Shown: positions 37,056 to 50,369, numbered from the stretch's first letter. The stretch: DNA of 64,000 bases from Neisseriaceae bacterium (GCA_003963245.1 RXJX01000025.1:1-64000), one strand, 5' to 3'. Program-made: numbers and translations. Notes: generated from the letters alone by a model not told the origin.

Positions 37056-37709
37056 ATGGATGCAAAACAAATTATTTCTAAACGGGTTGCCTTAGAGTTA
37101 AAAGATGGCGAGTTGGTTAACTTAGGTATTGGCTTACCTACCATGGTTGCGGATTACTTGCCAGAGGGGGTTGAAGTTATTCTTCAATCAGAAAATGGCA
37201 TGATTGGAATGGGACACATTGCTTCAGGTCCGCATAATCGCAACTTCACCAATGCTGGTGGTACTTCAGTTACTATTCTTCCGCATGGTGCATGTTTTGA
37301 TTCGGTATTTTCTTTTAGTTTGATCCGTGGTGGACATGTAGATAGCACTGTTTTAGGCACTCTGGAAGTAGATCAGCATGGTAATATTGCCAACTATATG
37401 ATTCCCGGTAAAATGGTACCAGGGATGGGTGGAGCGATGGATTTAGTAACTGGCTCGCGCAAAGTAATAGTAGTAACTACTCATACTGATAAAGCTGGTA
37501 ACTCCAAAATTTTAAAACAATGTAGCCTGCCATTGACAGGTGTAGCATGCTGTGATCTGATTGTAACTGAACTAGCAGTAATCGAAGTTACTCCAAGTGG
37601 ACTTAAACTACTTGAGATTGCAGATAACACTACGGTAGAAGAAGTGATTGCTAAAACTGAAGCACCTTTGACGTTAGCCGATACGATAAAGACTTTCACT
37701 ACTAATTAA
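37056..37709 (+). CDS. scoB: 3-oxoacid CoA-transferase subunit B
   Basis: Beta subunit with the catalytic glutamate in LQSENGMIGMG, which forms the enzyme-CoA thioester. The beta signature LGIGLPTMVADYLPEGVEV lies just before it, and GGAMDLVTGSRKVIVVT follows. The 217-residue length is normal. The start is adjacent to the scoA stop with a GAGGAA ribosome site inside scoA. Its stop codon lies within the shared bidirectional terminator. Confidence 0.92.
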   Translation: MDAKQIISKRVALELKDGELVNLGIGLPTMVADYLPEGVEVILQSENGMIGMGHIASGPHNRNFTNAGGTSVTILPHGACFDSVFSFSLIRGGHVDSTVLGTLEVDQHGNIANYMIPGKMVPGMGGAMDLVTGSRKVIVVTTHTDKAGNSKILKQCSLPLTGVACCDLIVTELAVIEVTPSGLKLLEIADNTTVEEVIAKTEAPLTLADTIKTFTTN

Positions 37710-37735
37710 AAAAGACCTTACGGTCTTTTTTAATT
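37704..37735. terminator. bidirectional terminator between scoB and aroK
   Basis: A 14-bp perfect stem (37704-37717 with 37722-37735) around a four-base loop, with A6 on one side and T6 on the other. The scoB stop (37707-37709) and the aroK stop (37730-37732) both lie inside the stem, so one hairpin ends two convergent operons. Confidence 0.92.
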
Positions 37736-38254
37736 AGTGTGTAAATGTTTTTCAACCTGTTCAATCACTTGATGAGGTTTGAGCAAAGTTGTATTAATGG
37801 TAACATCACTAACCATTTTATAAAACTCACGACGCTCTTCAAAAAGCGACTCAATTTTTTGCTTAAGATCTTGATTAGCTAATAATGGACGTTTATTTGG
37901 TGAACGAGATAAACGTTCGACAATAATCTCCAAATCAGCAACCAACTGAACAACTAGATTCTTTTGCCGAGTAATAATTTGCCGATTTTCCGGGCGAATA
38001 ACACAACCGCCACCTAAAGAAAGCACGTAATCATTAGCTTCAGCCATGACTTGATTTAGCGCAAAGGTTTCTCTATCCCGAAAACCATTTTCACCTTCCA
38101 ATTCAAAAATAGTTGGAATATCAACGCCACAAGTTTGCTCAATATATTTATCAAGATCAATAAACTGCTTATCCAGTTTTTCAGCCAAAAACTTGCCAAT
38201 AGTGGTTTTACCAACCCCTGTAATACCTACAATAATAATATTTTTAATTGTCAT
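37730..38254 (-). CDS. aroK: shikimate kinase
   Basis: Phosphorylates shikimate in the path to aromatic amino acids. Walker A is GITGVGKTTIGK, with the shikimate-binding DLDKYIEQ and the ENGFRDRE segment (conserved Arg), then LSLGGGCV and the lid RSPNKRPLL. At 174 residues it is standard. It overlaps the end of pilQ by 11 bases, as in many proteobacteria where aroK follows pilQ. This gene would be affected by polar effects of the pilQ frameshift. Confidence 0.95.
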   Translation of the reverse strand: MTIKNIIIVGITGVGKTTIGKFLAEKLDKQFIDLDKYIEQTCGVDIPTIFELEGENGFRDRETFALNQVMAEANDYVLSLGGGCVIRPENRQIITRQKNLVVQLVADLEIIVERLSRSPNKRPLLANQDLKQKIESLFEERREFYKMVSDVTINTTLLKPHQVIEQVEKHLHTN

Positions 38255-38795
38255 TATCCAAACTACTCGAAATAATCCGCGGAGTTATAAAAATTAATAA
38301 TTCCTTTTTCGCGGTTTTAGTTGATTGTGATTTGAACAACCAGCCTAAATATGGAATATCCCCTAATAATGGTATCTGTTCTTCAACTTTTTGCTGATCA
38401 TCAACATAAATACCACCAACTAAAATTGTTGAGCCATCTTTTACCCGTACCTGCGTATTAACACTGTTGGTATCAATTGAAGGAGTTCCTTGTACCTGTA
38501 ACTTAGTATTCGGACTATCTTTCTGCACTTGAACATTAAGCAAAACATACCCATCATCCGTAATCTGTGGCGTAACCTGCAACGACAATGTCGCATTAAC
38601 AAATGCAACGTTAGTATTACCAGCGCTAGTCGCCTGTTGGTATGGAATCTGTACCCCTTGTTGAATATTAGCTGCCTGATAATTTGCTGTCATTACTTTT
38701 GGACTGGAAATAGTCCTGCCCTGACTTTGCAATTCTAAAGCATCAACTTCCAGGCCAATAAGAGTATTACTATTTGGTGCAAAAATGGTTGACAT
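38244..38795 (-). CDS. C-terminal fragment of PilQ (possible separate translation)
   Basis: The second frame has an internal ATG at 38795 that would give 183 residues of the secretin C-terminus (IFAPNSNTLIGLEVDALELQ through ELLIFITPRII). It has no signal peptide, so it could not assemble in the outer membrane on its own. Its upstream open part extends to about 38880, where it joins the N-terminal frame. It overlaps aroK by 11 bases. Confidence 0.6.
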   Translation of the reverse strand: MSTIFAPNSNTLIGLEVDALELQSQGRTISSPKVMTANYQAANIQQGVQIPYQQATSAGNTNVAFVNATLSLQVTPQITDDGYVLLNVQVQKDSPNTKLQVQGTPSIDTNSVNTQVRVKDGSTILVGGIYVDDQQKVEEQIPLLGDIPYLGWLFKSQSTKTAKKELLIFITPRIISSSLDNDN

Positions 38796-40390
38796 TGATG
38801 CGCCACCCGAAATACCAAAGTTTTGGTTAACAAAACTCGCTGGGTTAGCGCTAACTGCATTAATACCAGTTTGGTTGTTACACCATTCTCCAAGGTATTA
38901 GAATAAGTTAAGCTGCCACCAATTCCAGCTAACAATAAGCGCATACCAAGGTCTTTTTCAAAGTTGCTATTTGCCTCAACTATTCTGGCTTCAATCAAGA
39001 CTTGTTTCACCGGAATATCAATTTTATCAATTAATTCTTTAATATCTTTTAAGTGTGACGGTGTATCATTAACAATAATCGTGTTAGTCCGTGTATCAAC
39101 TAAAATACTACCTCGCGAAGACAATAACGAATTCGCATTACTACCCTGAGCAAGTGTAGTACTACTACCCCCAGGACCAGTTGAAGTACCTGTAGAAACA
39201 CTTCCACCGCTAGTAGATGAACTACTGCCAACACTTCCAGATCCCTTTTGTTGAATCATTGATTGAATTGTTGCAGCCTGAGAATATTTCAAACGAATAG
39301 TCGCAGTATCTAAAGGCTCAGTTGCCTCTTGAGTTTTCCTACCTTCTTGCTGTAGTTTACTCATTGCATCTAATTCACCAACTGGAGCAATCCGAATAAC
39401 ATTGCCATCACGTTTCATCCCCAACCCTTTAGTTGTCAAGATAATTTGTAATGCTTGATCCCAAGGTACATTATTCAATTTAATTGACATTGAACCAGTA
39501 ACACTATCACTAACTAAAATATTATAACCACTAAAATCAGATAATAACTGTAATAAAGCTCTAACATCAATATTTTGAAAATTAAAGGTTACTTTATCTG
39601 ATTTATTATTATCATTAAGCGTTGGAATTGAACTATCTGATAAGGTAACTTTACGAATATTAATAATTAATTTATTTTGTAGTTGATACAATGCGTAATC
39701 CCATTGATTACGATTGACAATAGTTAGAAATAGTTTGTTATTTCCAGCTTTAGTATCAATATATTTAATAGGTGTATCAAAATCAGTTGTATCAATACGC
39801 TTAATTATGTTTGAATTAAAACCTACGGCATTTAAAGTTAATTTTAAGTTATCTCCAAAACGCTCTTCTTTTACATCAATTTTACTATCGCCAGTATAAG
39901 GAATTTCAACAACACCACCACCGTTATCATCACGAGTAAACTTAATATCATTAATTTGCGTAGCATAATTAGCAGCTGACTTCTTAGGTAAGCCAATTAA
40001 CCCCACATTCTCATGACCAATCTGGCTTTGCCCAATGCTATAAGTAAAACTAAGATTGATTAAAGTTCCATTTTGGCTAATCTGATATTTATATTTAGCG
40101 CCACCAACAATAACTGTTCTTGTTCTAGAACCAACCGTCACTAAATCAACTTCTCTGACAAAGCCACTTTCAAAAGTATATGTGCTTTGATTAGTTGAGG
40201 TACTAATATTTTTAAAATCAACAATTAAATCATTGCCTGCCACAAATAGCTTTGGTACAGCATTACTTGCAGAATCAAAGCCAAATGAGATGATTTGGCT
40301 TTGATTTGTTAGACTATTATTAACACTTTGCAAGGTAAGTGCACCAGCATAAGTATTTATCAACATAAAAAGAAGCGTGTATTTTTTCAT
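38244..40390 (-). pseudogene. pilQ: type IV pilus secretin PilQ, frameshifted
   Basis: The gene for the outer-membrane pore through which type IV pili pass. The first frame (40390 down to 38735) has a signal peptide, AMIN-type domains (about residues 25-260), an STN/N0 domain (VTFNFQNIDVRALLQLLSDF), and the start of the secretin domain (VLIEARIVEANSNF). After Val504 (near 38879) the frame carries unrelated sequence to a stop. The second frame continues the secretin with NNQTGINAVSANPASF and then ISSPKVMTANYQAA, GVQIPYQ and ELLIFITPRII. Rereading one A joins them into a 715-residue PilQ. The site GTAACAACC is not a standard slippery heptamer, so this is a real loss of one base or a sequence error. 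Confidence 0.88.
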
Positions 40391-40881
40391 TTTTGGATTA
40401 ACTTCAATTGTTTCTTGGCTTGATTATTCTGATCTAGCTTAAGCATAATTTTATTAATAAAGGTTTTCTTATCTTCAATTTGTGGCTCATCAATTTGTGC
40501 AGAAACAGGTGTAATTAAGCTAACTTCGCCATCTTTTATTTTATCGCCAACCTTTAGTTTCAAAGTTTCATAGGGTGTTCTAATAAAAACATAATCCTTG
40601 CCTTCATACTTTAAATATCCCACCATCTGTACTTGATTTAAATTATAACTTTGCAAAATATCTGACTCTCTTCTATCCAAACGGTCCTGACTAAAAATAT
40701 TATCGTACTCAATCATTTTATAGTTTGCTGGCTTAAATGTAAACTCAGGTAGAGCTGGTGGTATATTGGTTGATGGTTTTGCGCGCAAATCCTGAACAAA
40801 CTGCTCTAGATCGCTAGTATCAGCCATTGCCTGTGTTACCACTAACATAAATACAATACCTAATTTAAGCACGTTAGTCAC
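40387..40881 (-). CDS. pilP: type IV pilus assembly protein PilP
   Basis: Links the inner-membrane PilN/PilO pair to the PilQ secretin in the periplasm. The 164-residue length fits. The C-terminal beta domain has QVQMVGYLKYEGKDYVFIRT and LKVGDKIKDGEVSLI. Family members are usually lipoproteins, but here the signal ends in TQAMADTSDL with no cysteine, so it is probably processed by signal peptidase I or kept as a membrane anchor. It overlaps pilO and pilQ by a few bases. Confidence 0.9.
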   Translation of the reverse strand: MTNVLKLGIVFMLVVTQAMADTSDLEQFVQDLRAKPSTNIPPALPEFTFKPANYKMIEYDNIFSQDRLDRRESDILQSYNLNQVQMVGYLKYEGKDYVFIRTPYETLKLKVGDKIKDGEVSLITPVSAQIDEPQIEDKKTFINKIMLKLDQNNQAKKQLKLIQK

Positions 40882-41470
40882 TATAAAAAATCGTTACGTC
40901 ACAACTAATATTAATCTGAGCATCATCAATCCGAGACATCTGAAAATTTGATAATTCCATTACCCGAGGAATTTTAGCAATTTGATAAAAAAATTTAATT
41001 GCATCATCAAAAGTACCACTGGCACTAAGCGAATATACTCTCGAATTGATTTTATCACTTTTCTCAGCTGAAGAATTCTCTTTTGCTACTGCAGGAGACT
41101 TGGGAGTAAAATTTTTTATTTTAAAATCAGAATCTTCAGAGACCTGATTAATCTGAATTAGAACATTTGGAAGTTCTTCTGACGTTGGAAATTGTAATCC
41201 AACCTTAGCAGAAAGGTCATTTAAAGCTGATTCTTTTTCTTTATATAAATCAATACTATTTAACAGTGAAACTTTACGAACAAGATCATCTTTTAAAGTT
41301 TGCTCATCTTGTTGCAATTGAGATAACTTATCTTTATTCTCATAAGTAAAATTTTTATAAATTAGAAAAGACAATACCAACATCAACATCAGAGTAAACA
41401 AAATTAGTGTTGTTATTTGCCACATATAAATGGGCTTGATCTTCAACTTACCTAGATTCAGACTTGCCAT
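40874..41470 (-). CDS. pilO: type IV pilus assembly protein PilO
   Basis: Inner-membrane protein that pairs with PilN. Residues 17-40 form the membrane helix, followed by a coiled coil (residues 45-85) and a ferredoxin-like periplasmic domain with FKIKNFTPKSP and ALSASGTFDDAIKFFYQIA-type strands (here SLSASGTFDDAIKFFYQIAK). Its length of 198 residues is typical. It overlaps pilN by 23 and pilP by eight bases. Confidence 0.9.
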   Translation of the reverse strand: MASLNLGKLKIKPIYMWQITTLILFTLMLMLVLSFLIYKNFTYENKDKLSQLQQDEQTLKDDLVRKVSLLNSIDLYKEKESALNDLSAKVGLQFPTSEELPNVLIQINQVSEDSDFKIKNFTPKSPAVAKENSSAEKSDKINSRVYSLSASGTFDDAIKFFYQIAKIPRVMELSNFQMSRIDDAQINISCDVTIFYSD

Positions 41471-42020
41471 CGGGAACCGCTACTAAATTGGGTTTAATTT
41501 GTACTGTTATCATAAAGTCGTAACTACCATCTGCTCCTAAATTATTAGAAACTAACTCAGGATTATCAAATATACCTTTTTTATCACGCAACTTATCTAA
41601 AAGACTTGCAAGATAAAGCGGGCTTGCAGCAGTACCTGTTAATTGACACATCATTCCGTTCCAGATAATTTGTTTATAGTAAACCTGCTCCGGAGTTACT
41701 TCCCCCAACTGCTGAAAAAAAGTCACTGTATCGTCTCGCTTATCTTCAACAACTTGCAATAAACGCACTTGCTTTCTTATCAGCTCGACTTTTTTATCAA
41801 ACTCTCTAATTGGTTTTAATTTTACATCTACCAGATTAATATTTGTAGTCAAGAACGTATTTCTGGTATTTTGATAAATAATATGTACTTCATAATAACT
41901 ATAAATAATAAAGTTTAAAAATAGTGAAAATACAATACCAATACCAAGAAATAAATAAACCCTTAATTTACCAAAATTAACTTCCTTAATTCGATAATTA
42001 TAAAGATTAATTCTATTCAA
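41448..42020 (-). CDS. pilN: type IV pilus assembly protein PilN
   Basis: Inner-membrane partner of PilO whose cytoplasmic N-terminus docks on PilM. I choose the TTG at 42020, which gives MNRINLYNYR, the match to the family INLLPYR docking motif; GGGGAC lies nearby. A longer frame from 42041 adds seven residues. One membrane helix follows (VYLFLGIGIVFSLFLNFIIY), then a coiled coil and a periplasmic alpha/beta domain. It overlaps pilM and pilO. Confidence 0.88.
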   Translation of the reverse strand: MNRINLYNYRIKEVNFGKLRVYLFLGIGIVFSLFLNFIIYSYYEVHIIYQNTRNTFLTTNINLVDVKLKPIREFDKKVELIRKQVRLLQVVEDKRDDTVTFFQQLGEVTPEQVYYKQIIWNGMMCQLTGTAASPLYLASLLDKLRDKKGIFDNPELVSNNLGADGSYDFMITVQIKPNLVAVPDGKSESR

Positions 42021-43095
42021 TTTTCTGTCCCCAAGTTGCAAGAGAAATCGCTGTTATTATCCGCAAGAGATCCAATTCAGGAATATAAGAATTTCCACCT
42101 TGAAATAAGCTAGTTATTGATTTAACATCAGCTTTAGTGTAGTTTATAACTTTATCAATTAACCCAGGAATAACCGTATTTCCACCCATTAATATAATAG
42201 GTACATTAGCAGACAGCGTAATCTTTCTTTCAACCAGTAAATTAGAGCGAATCAATTGCAATATCTTAGTTATGTCAGATAACATTAATTCAACAAGCTG
42301 GTCATCTGTTATTTGTTTTTCATTTAGTAATTTTAAGGTTTGACTATAAATATCCGTAACATCTTGTAATCTTACCTTCTGGTCTAACTGTAAAAATATC
42401 TCTTCAAACATATGGTGATAATTAACAGCAATCTCATTGAAGATAATTGATTCACAATTATCAAAGACAAAAGCTCTGATTTTGGTTGCACCTAAATCCA
42501 ACAAAATTACTTTACCATCAATCTTATTTCTACGTAACAGTAACTTTAGCAAATGTTGTATCGCAAATGGTTCAACATCAATTGCTGCAACCTGAATACC
42601 AGTCATTTGTATAATAGCCTGATATTCCTCAATTTTTTCCTTTTTTGCCACCACAACTGATAATAGCTGCTCACTTGCTTCTTTATTGACTATTGAATAA
42701 TCAAAATCAATATCATCAGTATCAAGCTCTTTAATTAATTGTTCTAAAATAAATTGATCTAATTCGTATTTATTTTTAAATAGCGGCGCTTTTACTTCTT
42801 TAATGATTATCGCATTATATGGTATTGAAATAGCTACATCACGATTAGTTGGATTCAATTTAGCCCATTGATCACTAATAATATCAGATACTTTTTCAAT
42901 GTCATTAATAACACCTTCATTAACCATGTTTTTTGCTAATGGGGCAATTGTATATTTAGCTATCTTAAGTGTATTTGGCACCAACTCAACCATTTTAATT
43001 GCAGTAGAAGCAATATCTAATCCAACGCAAGCTGGGGTTTTATAACCAACTATAATACTTTTTATTTTACTAATGTACTGATGTATTTTTTTCAT
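42013..43095 (-). CDS. pilM: type IV pilus assembly ATPase-like PilM
   Basis: A cytoplasmic actin-like protein that binds PilN. The phosphate 1 motif is CVGLDIASTAIKMVEL, the phosphate 2 region is VILLDLGATKIRAFVF, and the adenosine site is PIILMGGNTVIPGL. The 360-residue length is standard. It begins the pilMNOPQ-aroK operon, just downstream of a terminator that ends the small lipoprotein gene, so the operon promoter must be close (within the terminator to start interval) or use read-through. Confidence 0.93.
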   Translation of the reverse strand: MKKIHQYISKIKSIIVGYKTPACVGLDIASTAIKMVELVPNTLKIAKYTIAPLAKNMVNEGVINDIEKVSDIISDQWAKLNPTNRDVAISIPYNAIIIKEVKAPLFKNKYELDQFILEQLIKELDTDDIDFDYSIVNKEASEQLLSVVVAKKEKIEEYQAIIQMTGIQVAAIDVEPFAIQHLLKLLLRRNKIDGKVILLDLGATKIRAFVFDNCESIIFNEIAVNYHHMFEEIFLQLDQKVRLQDVTDIYSQTLKLLNEKQITDDQLVELMLSDITKILQLIRSNLLVERKITLSANVPIILMGGNTVIPGLIDKVINYTKADVKSITSLFQGGNSYIPELDLLRIITAISLATWGQKIE

Positions 43096-43101
43096 AACTT
43101 A

Positions 43102-43137
43102 CAACAAAAATTAGCCAAGCAAAAGCTTGGCTAATTT
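43102..43137 (-). terminator. Rho-independent terminator of the small lipoprotein gene
   Basis: A 13-bp perfect stem: AAATTAGCCAAGC (43108-43120) with GCTTGGCTAATTT (43125-43137), four-base loop. On the minus strand it continues into TTTTTGTTG. It separates the small lipoprotein from pilM, which starts only 12 bases further on. Confidence 0.85.
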
Positions 43138-43151
43138 CAGTAAATATTAAA

Positions 43152-43373
43152 TTACTTAGCAGCTGACGCTTCCGGAGCTGATGCTTCAGCAGCGGCAGGA
43201 GCTGACGCTTCAGTAGCAGCAGGAGCTGACGCTTCAGCAGCAGGAGCTGACGCTTCAGCAGCAGCAGGAGCTGACGCTTCAGTAGCAGACGCAGCAGGAG
43301 CAGAAGACTCTTGATTGTGAGAACAAGCAACCAAAGCAAGACCAGCAACTAATACAGCTAACAATTTTTTCAT
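43152..43373 (-). CDS. small Ala/Ser/Pro-rich lipoprotein with EASAPAA repeats
   Basis: A 73-residue lipoprotein: lipobox LVAC with Cys17, then SHNQESSAP followed by five or more copies of an EASAPAA-like unit. It is encoded by 21-30 bp tandem repeats at 43177-43299. An AAAGG lies before the ATG and a strong terminator follows, so it is expressed as a single gene. The signal MKKLLAVLVAG matches the exported peptide at 3198, hence a likely paralogue. Its low complexity suggests a spacer or surface role. No function is known. Confidence 0.75.
   Translation of the reverse strand: MKKLLAVLVAGLALVACSHNQESSAPAASATEASAPAAAEASAPAAEASAPAATEASAPAAAEASAPEASAAK
43177..43299. repeat. 21-30 bp tandem repeats inside the lipoprotein gene
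   Basis: Five units start with GCTGACGCTTCAG (the first with GCTGATGCTTCAG): 43177-43200, 43201-43224, 43225-43245, 43246-43269 and 43270-43299. All unit lengths are multiples of three, so gain or loss of a unit keeps the frame. Copy number is likely to vary between strains. Confidence 0.85.
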
Positions 43374-43503
43374 ATTTATTTACCTTTCAGAATTTTATTT
43401 ATTTTATTGTTTTAAAACAATCACCATGAGGCGTATTTTATCATACAAAGTAATGCAGAGACTAAATTAATCCAATAATCAAATCAATTTAGTCAATAAA
43501 ATA

Positions 43504-43938
43504 TTAGCTTCTTCGTGATTGTTTATGTAAATAATCAACAGCTTTTAACTGTGCAATTATTAATTCAAGTGCAGCATAAGCTTTAACATCATCAACGTCC
43601 ATACTAACATTAGAACGTTTAAGTCGCTCTTCTGCAATACGTTTTTCTTCCAATAACTTAGCTTCATCTAAATCATCAGTACGTTCAACAACATCAGCCA
43701 ATACTGTAACTTTATTACCTTGGATTTCCACGTAGCCACCAGAAATAGCATAAACCAAATGCATTTCTTTTTGTGGTAATTTGACACGCACAACTCCAGG
43801 ACTCAATTTACTAATTAATGGAATATGGTGCGGATAGATACCAATTTCACCTTCAGAACCTGGAACTACAAGAAACTCAGCTTCACCAGAGAAAATTTGT
43901 TCTTCCGAACTAACCAAATCAACCTGCATGGTAGTCAT
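43504..43938 (-). CDS. atpC: ATP synthase F1 epsilon subunit
   Basis: Central-stalk subunit that couples rotation and can inhibit hydrolysis. The N-terminal beta sandwich shows VPGSEGEIGIYPHHIPLIS and AISGGYVEIQGNKVTVLAD. The C-terminal helical hairpin follows (EAKLLEEKRIAEERLKRS). At 144 residues it is standard. It is the last gene of the atp operon, 10 bases after atpD. Confidence 0.95.
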   Translation of the reverse strand: MTTMQVDLVSSEEQIFSGEAEFLVVPGSEGEIGIYPHHIPLISKLSPGVVRVKLPQKEMHLVYAISGGYVEIQGNKVTVLADVVERTDDLDEAKLLEEKRIAEERLKRSNVSMDVDDVKAYAALELIIAQLKAVDYLHKQSRRS

Positions 43939-43948
43939 AACATCCCCA

Positions 43949-46227
<2,279 letters not shown>

Positions 46228-46254
46228 TTTATATCCTTATGAAATAACAGCTAA

Positions 46255-47796
46255 TTAAACCGCAAAAATTGTTTTAAACTCATTTAACGCTTTAACCAAA
46301 ATCTGTTCATCATCTTTAGACAAATCACCACTTGCTTCAATTCTAGCTAATACATCAGCACAATTAGACTCTGCATATGACATAAACCCAGATTCAAAAG
46401 CCAATGCTTTATCTACTGGAATAGAATCATAGAAGCCATTATTAATTGCATATAAAGTTAAAGCCATTTCAGAAACTTTTAGCGGAGAATATTGCTTTTG
46501 TTTCATTAATTCTGTAACTACCTGACCATGACGCAATTGTTTACGAGTTGCATCATCCAAATCAGATGCAAACTGAGCAAATGCTGCCAATTCACGATAC
46601 TGAGCTAATGCCAGACGAATACCACCACCTTGTTTTTTAATAACTTTGGTTTGAGCAGCTCCACCAACCCGTGATACTGAAATACCAGGATTCATTGCTG
46701 GACGAATACCAGAGTTAAATAAATCAGTTTCCAAGAATATCTGACCATCGGTGATAGAAATCACGTTAGTTGGTACGAATGCGGATACATCACCAGCTTG
46801 GGTTTCAATAATCGGCAAAGCAGTTAATGATCCTGTTTTACCTTTTACAGCACCATTAGTAACTTCTTCGACATAATGTGCATTAACACGAGCAGCACGT
46901 TCCAATAAGCGAGAATGTAAATAAAACACATCCCCAGGATAAGCTTCACGCCCAGGCGGACGACGCAATAATAATGAAATCTGGCGATAAGCAACTGCTT
47001 GTTTAGATAAATCATCGTAAACAATCAAGGCATCTTCGCCTATATCACGGAAATACTCACCCATCGAGCAACCAGAATAAGGTGCAAGATATTGTAATGC
47101 AGCTGACTCAGAAGCCGATGCAGCAACTATAATTGTATGAGCTAAAGCTCCATTCTCTTCAAGTTTACTAACCACATTGGCAATTGATGAATTTTTCTGA
47201 CCAATCGCAACATAGATACATGTAACCCCAGTACCTTTTTGGTTAATAATAGCATCCAATGCTACTGCAGTCTTACCAGTCTGACGATCACCAATGATTA
47301 ATTCACGCTGACCACGCCCAACCGGAACCATTGAATCAACCGCTTTTAAACCACTTTGCAATGGTTGACTAACAGATTGACGCGCAATTACACCAGGCGC
47401 CACTTTTTCAACTGGAGCAGTTAGTTTTGCATTGATTGGACCTTTTCCATCAATAGGACGACCAAGTGCATCGACAACGCGTCCAACCAATTCAGGACCA
47501 ACTGGTACCTCTAAAATGCGACCAGTACAAGATACTTCATCGCCTTCTTTAATATGCTCATAATCACCAAGAACCACAGCACCGACAGAGTCGCGCTCCA
47601 AGTTCATTGCCATACCATAAACATTCCCGGGAAACAGAATCATTTCCCCTTGCATAACTTCTGATAAACCATAAATACGAACAATACCATCAGTAACCGA
47701 TACTACTGTACCTTTACTGCGATAGTCACTACTATTTTGAGTGCCGTCGATTTTTGATTTAATAATATCACTAATTTCAGAAGGATTTAATTGCAT
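46255..47796 (-). CDS. atpA: ATP synthase F1 alpha subunit
   Basis: Non-catalytic nucleotide-binding subunit, 513 residues as in E. coli. The Walker A motif is GDRQTGKTA, the Arg finger lies in [12 protein letters not shown] region, and [15 protein letters not shown] is the ATPase alpha/beta signature. The N-terminal crown domain starts [17 protein letters not shown] precedes the ATG. Confidence 0.97.
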   Translation of the reverse strand: MQLNPSEISDIIKSKIDGTQNSSDYRSKGTVVSVTDGIVRIYGLSEVMQGEMILFPGNVYGMAMNLERDSVGAVVLGDYEHIKEGDEVSCTGRILEVPVGPELVGRVVDALGRPIDGKGPINAKLTAPVEKVAPGVIARQSVSQPLQSGLKAVDSMVPVGRGQRELIIGDRQTGKTAVALDAIINQKGTGVTCIYVAIGQKNSSIANVVSKLEENGALAHTIIVAASASESAALQYLAPYSGCSMGEYFRDIGEDALIVYDDLSKQAVAYRQISLLLRRPPGREAYPGDVFYLHSRLLERAARVNAHYVEEVTNGAVKGKTGSLTALPIIETQAGDVSAFVPTNVISITDGQIFLETDLFNSGIRPAMNPGISVSRVGGAAQTKVIKKQGGGIRLALAQYRELAAFAQFASDLDDATRKQLRHGQVVTELMKQKQYSPLKVSEMALTLYAINNGFYDSIPVDKALAFESGFMSYAESNCADVLARIEASGDLSKDDEQILVKALNEFKTIFAV

Positions 47797-47811
47797 GAAT
47801 CGCTCCTATTT

Positions 47812-48348
47812 TTATTTAGTAAGTTGAGTAGATAAATCATTTATTCTACCCTTAACGGACCCATCAATAACTTTATCATTGATAGTAATTTTGATTCCAG
47901 CTAATAATTCAGGGTTAATTACTACTGTTGCAGTAATCTTCTTGCCAAATTTTTTAGACAACAAATCTTCAAAGTCTTGTTTCTCTGCCTGACTCATTGC
48001 ATAAGCTGATTCAATAATTGCATCACCACGCTTTTGATCTTCAAGAACTAAATTACGAAAGACTTCATAAATTTCAGGTAAAACTGAAACCCGATTATTC
48101 TCAATCAACACAGTCAAAAGATTCGTAACTTCTGCTGAAGCTTTATCCTTTAATAATGCATTAATCACAGAAATAACTTGCGAATCCTCAATTTTCGGAC
48201 TATTCAATAACTCAGAAAATTGGGGATCAGCAACAATTTGTTGCAAATCAGATAATCTACTGAGCCAAGCATCTTCTTGTTTTCCTTGCTTTGCTAAGTT
48301 AAACAATGCTTGTGCATATGGATGCGCAATTATACTCAATTCTGCCAT
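47812..48348 (-). CDS. atpH: ATP synthase F1 delta subunit
   Basis: Connects the peripheral stalk to the top of the F1 head. The N-terminal helical domain begins AELSIIAHPYAQALFNLA, a typical OSCP/delta start, and the C-terminal part has the signature VVINPELLAGIKITINDKV. The length of 178 residues is standard. Confidence 0.95.
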   Translation of the reverse strand: MAELSIIAHPYAQALFNLAKQGKQEDAWLSRLSDLQQIVADPQFSELLNSPKIEDSQVISVINALLKDKASAEVTNLLTVLIENNRVSVLPEIYEVFRNLVLEDQKRGDAIIESAYAMSQAEKQDFEDLLSKKFGKKITATVVINPELLAGIKITINDKVIDGSVKGRINDLSTQLTK

Positions 48349-48353
48349 GATTA

Positions 48354-48824
48354 TTATAACTCCGCTTTAAGCTGAGCTAAAATTTTCTCATGTCTAGATT
48401 GATCAATTTCAACACGCAGAATCTGCTCAGTACCACGTATTACTAAATCAGACACACGAAGTCGTAAATCTTCTTTCATACGTACAAAATCTTGTTCAAT
48501 CTGAGATTTAGCATCAGCAATAATTTTATCACCTTCGATACGAGCACGCTCTTTTGATTCTTCAATAACTTGATTGGCTCTTTTTTCAGCATTTGCAATT
48601 ATTTCACCTGCGCGAGCTTGAATTTTCTTCAACTCTTCGGCGATATTTGCTTCAGCATCCAGTAATTGTTGCTTACCTTTTTCAGCAGCAGCCAAACCAT
48701 CATTAATTTTGCTTGCGCGTTCTTCAAGCATACCACTAATCGGTGGCCAGACAAATTTCATTGTAAAGAGTACCAACAAAATGAAGGTAATCATTTCTCC
48801 GAGCATTGTTGCATTAATATTCAC
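48354..48824 (-). CDS. atpF: ATP synthase Fo b subunit
   Basis: Peripheral stalk. A single membrane helix (LGEMITFILLVLFTMKFVW with a Pro-Pro break) is followed by a long charged helix with Ala/Lys/Glu repeats (about residues 30-150). The 156-residue length equals E. coli b. One copy only, so it is a homodimer. Confidence 0.95.
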   Translation of the reverse strand: MNINATMLGEMITFILLVLFTMKFVWPPISGMLEERASKINDGLAAAEKGKQQLLDAEANIAEELKKIQARAGEIIANAEKRANQVIEESKERARIEGDKIIADAKSQIEQDFVRMKEDLRLRVSDLVIRGTEQILRVEIDQSRHEKILAQLKAEL

Positions 48825-48853
48825 GAGGAATCTCCTTTAAATATTAATTACGA

Positions 48854-49150
<297 letters not shown>

Positions 49151-49188
49151 CTAAAAAATTAAAAACAAAAAACACCGAACAATAAAAA

Positions 49189-50369
<1,181 letters not shown>

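Noticed and set aside
38870-38885. Programmed -1 frameshift in pilQ
   Set aside because: The sequence GTAACAACC is not an X-XXY-YYZ slippery site, and I see no strong stem just after it; an indel or sequence error is simpler.
43177-43299. CRISPR-like array
   Set aside because: The repeats are contiguous multiples of three inside a coding frame with no spacers.
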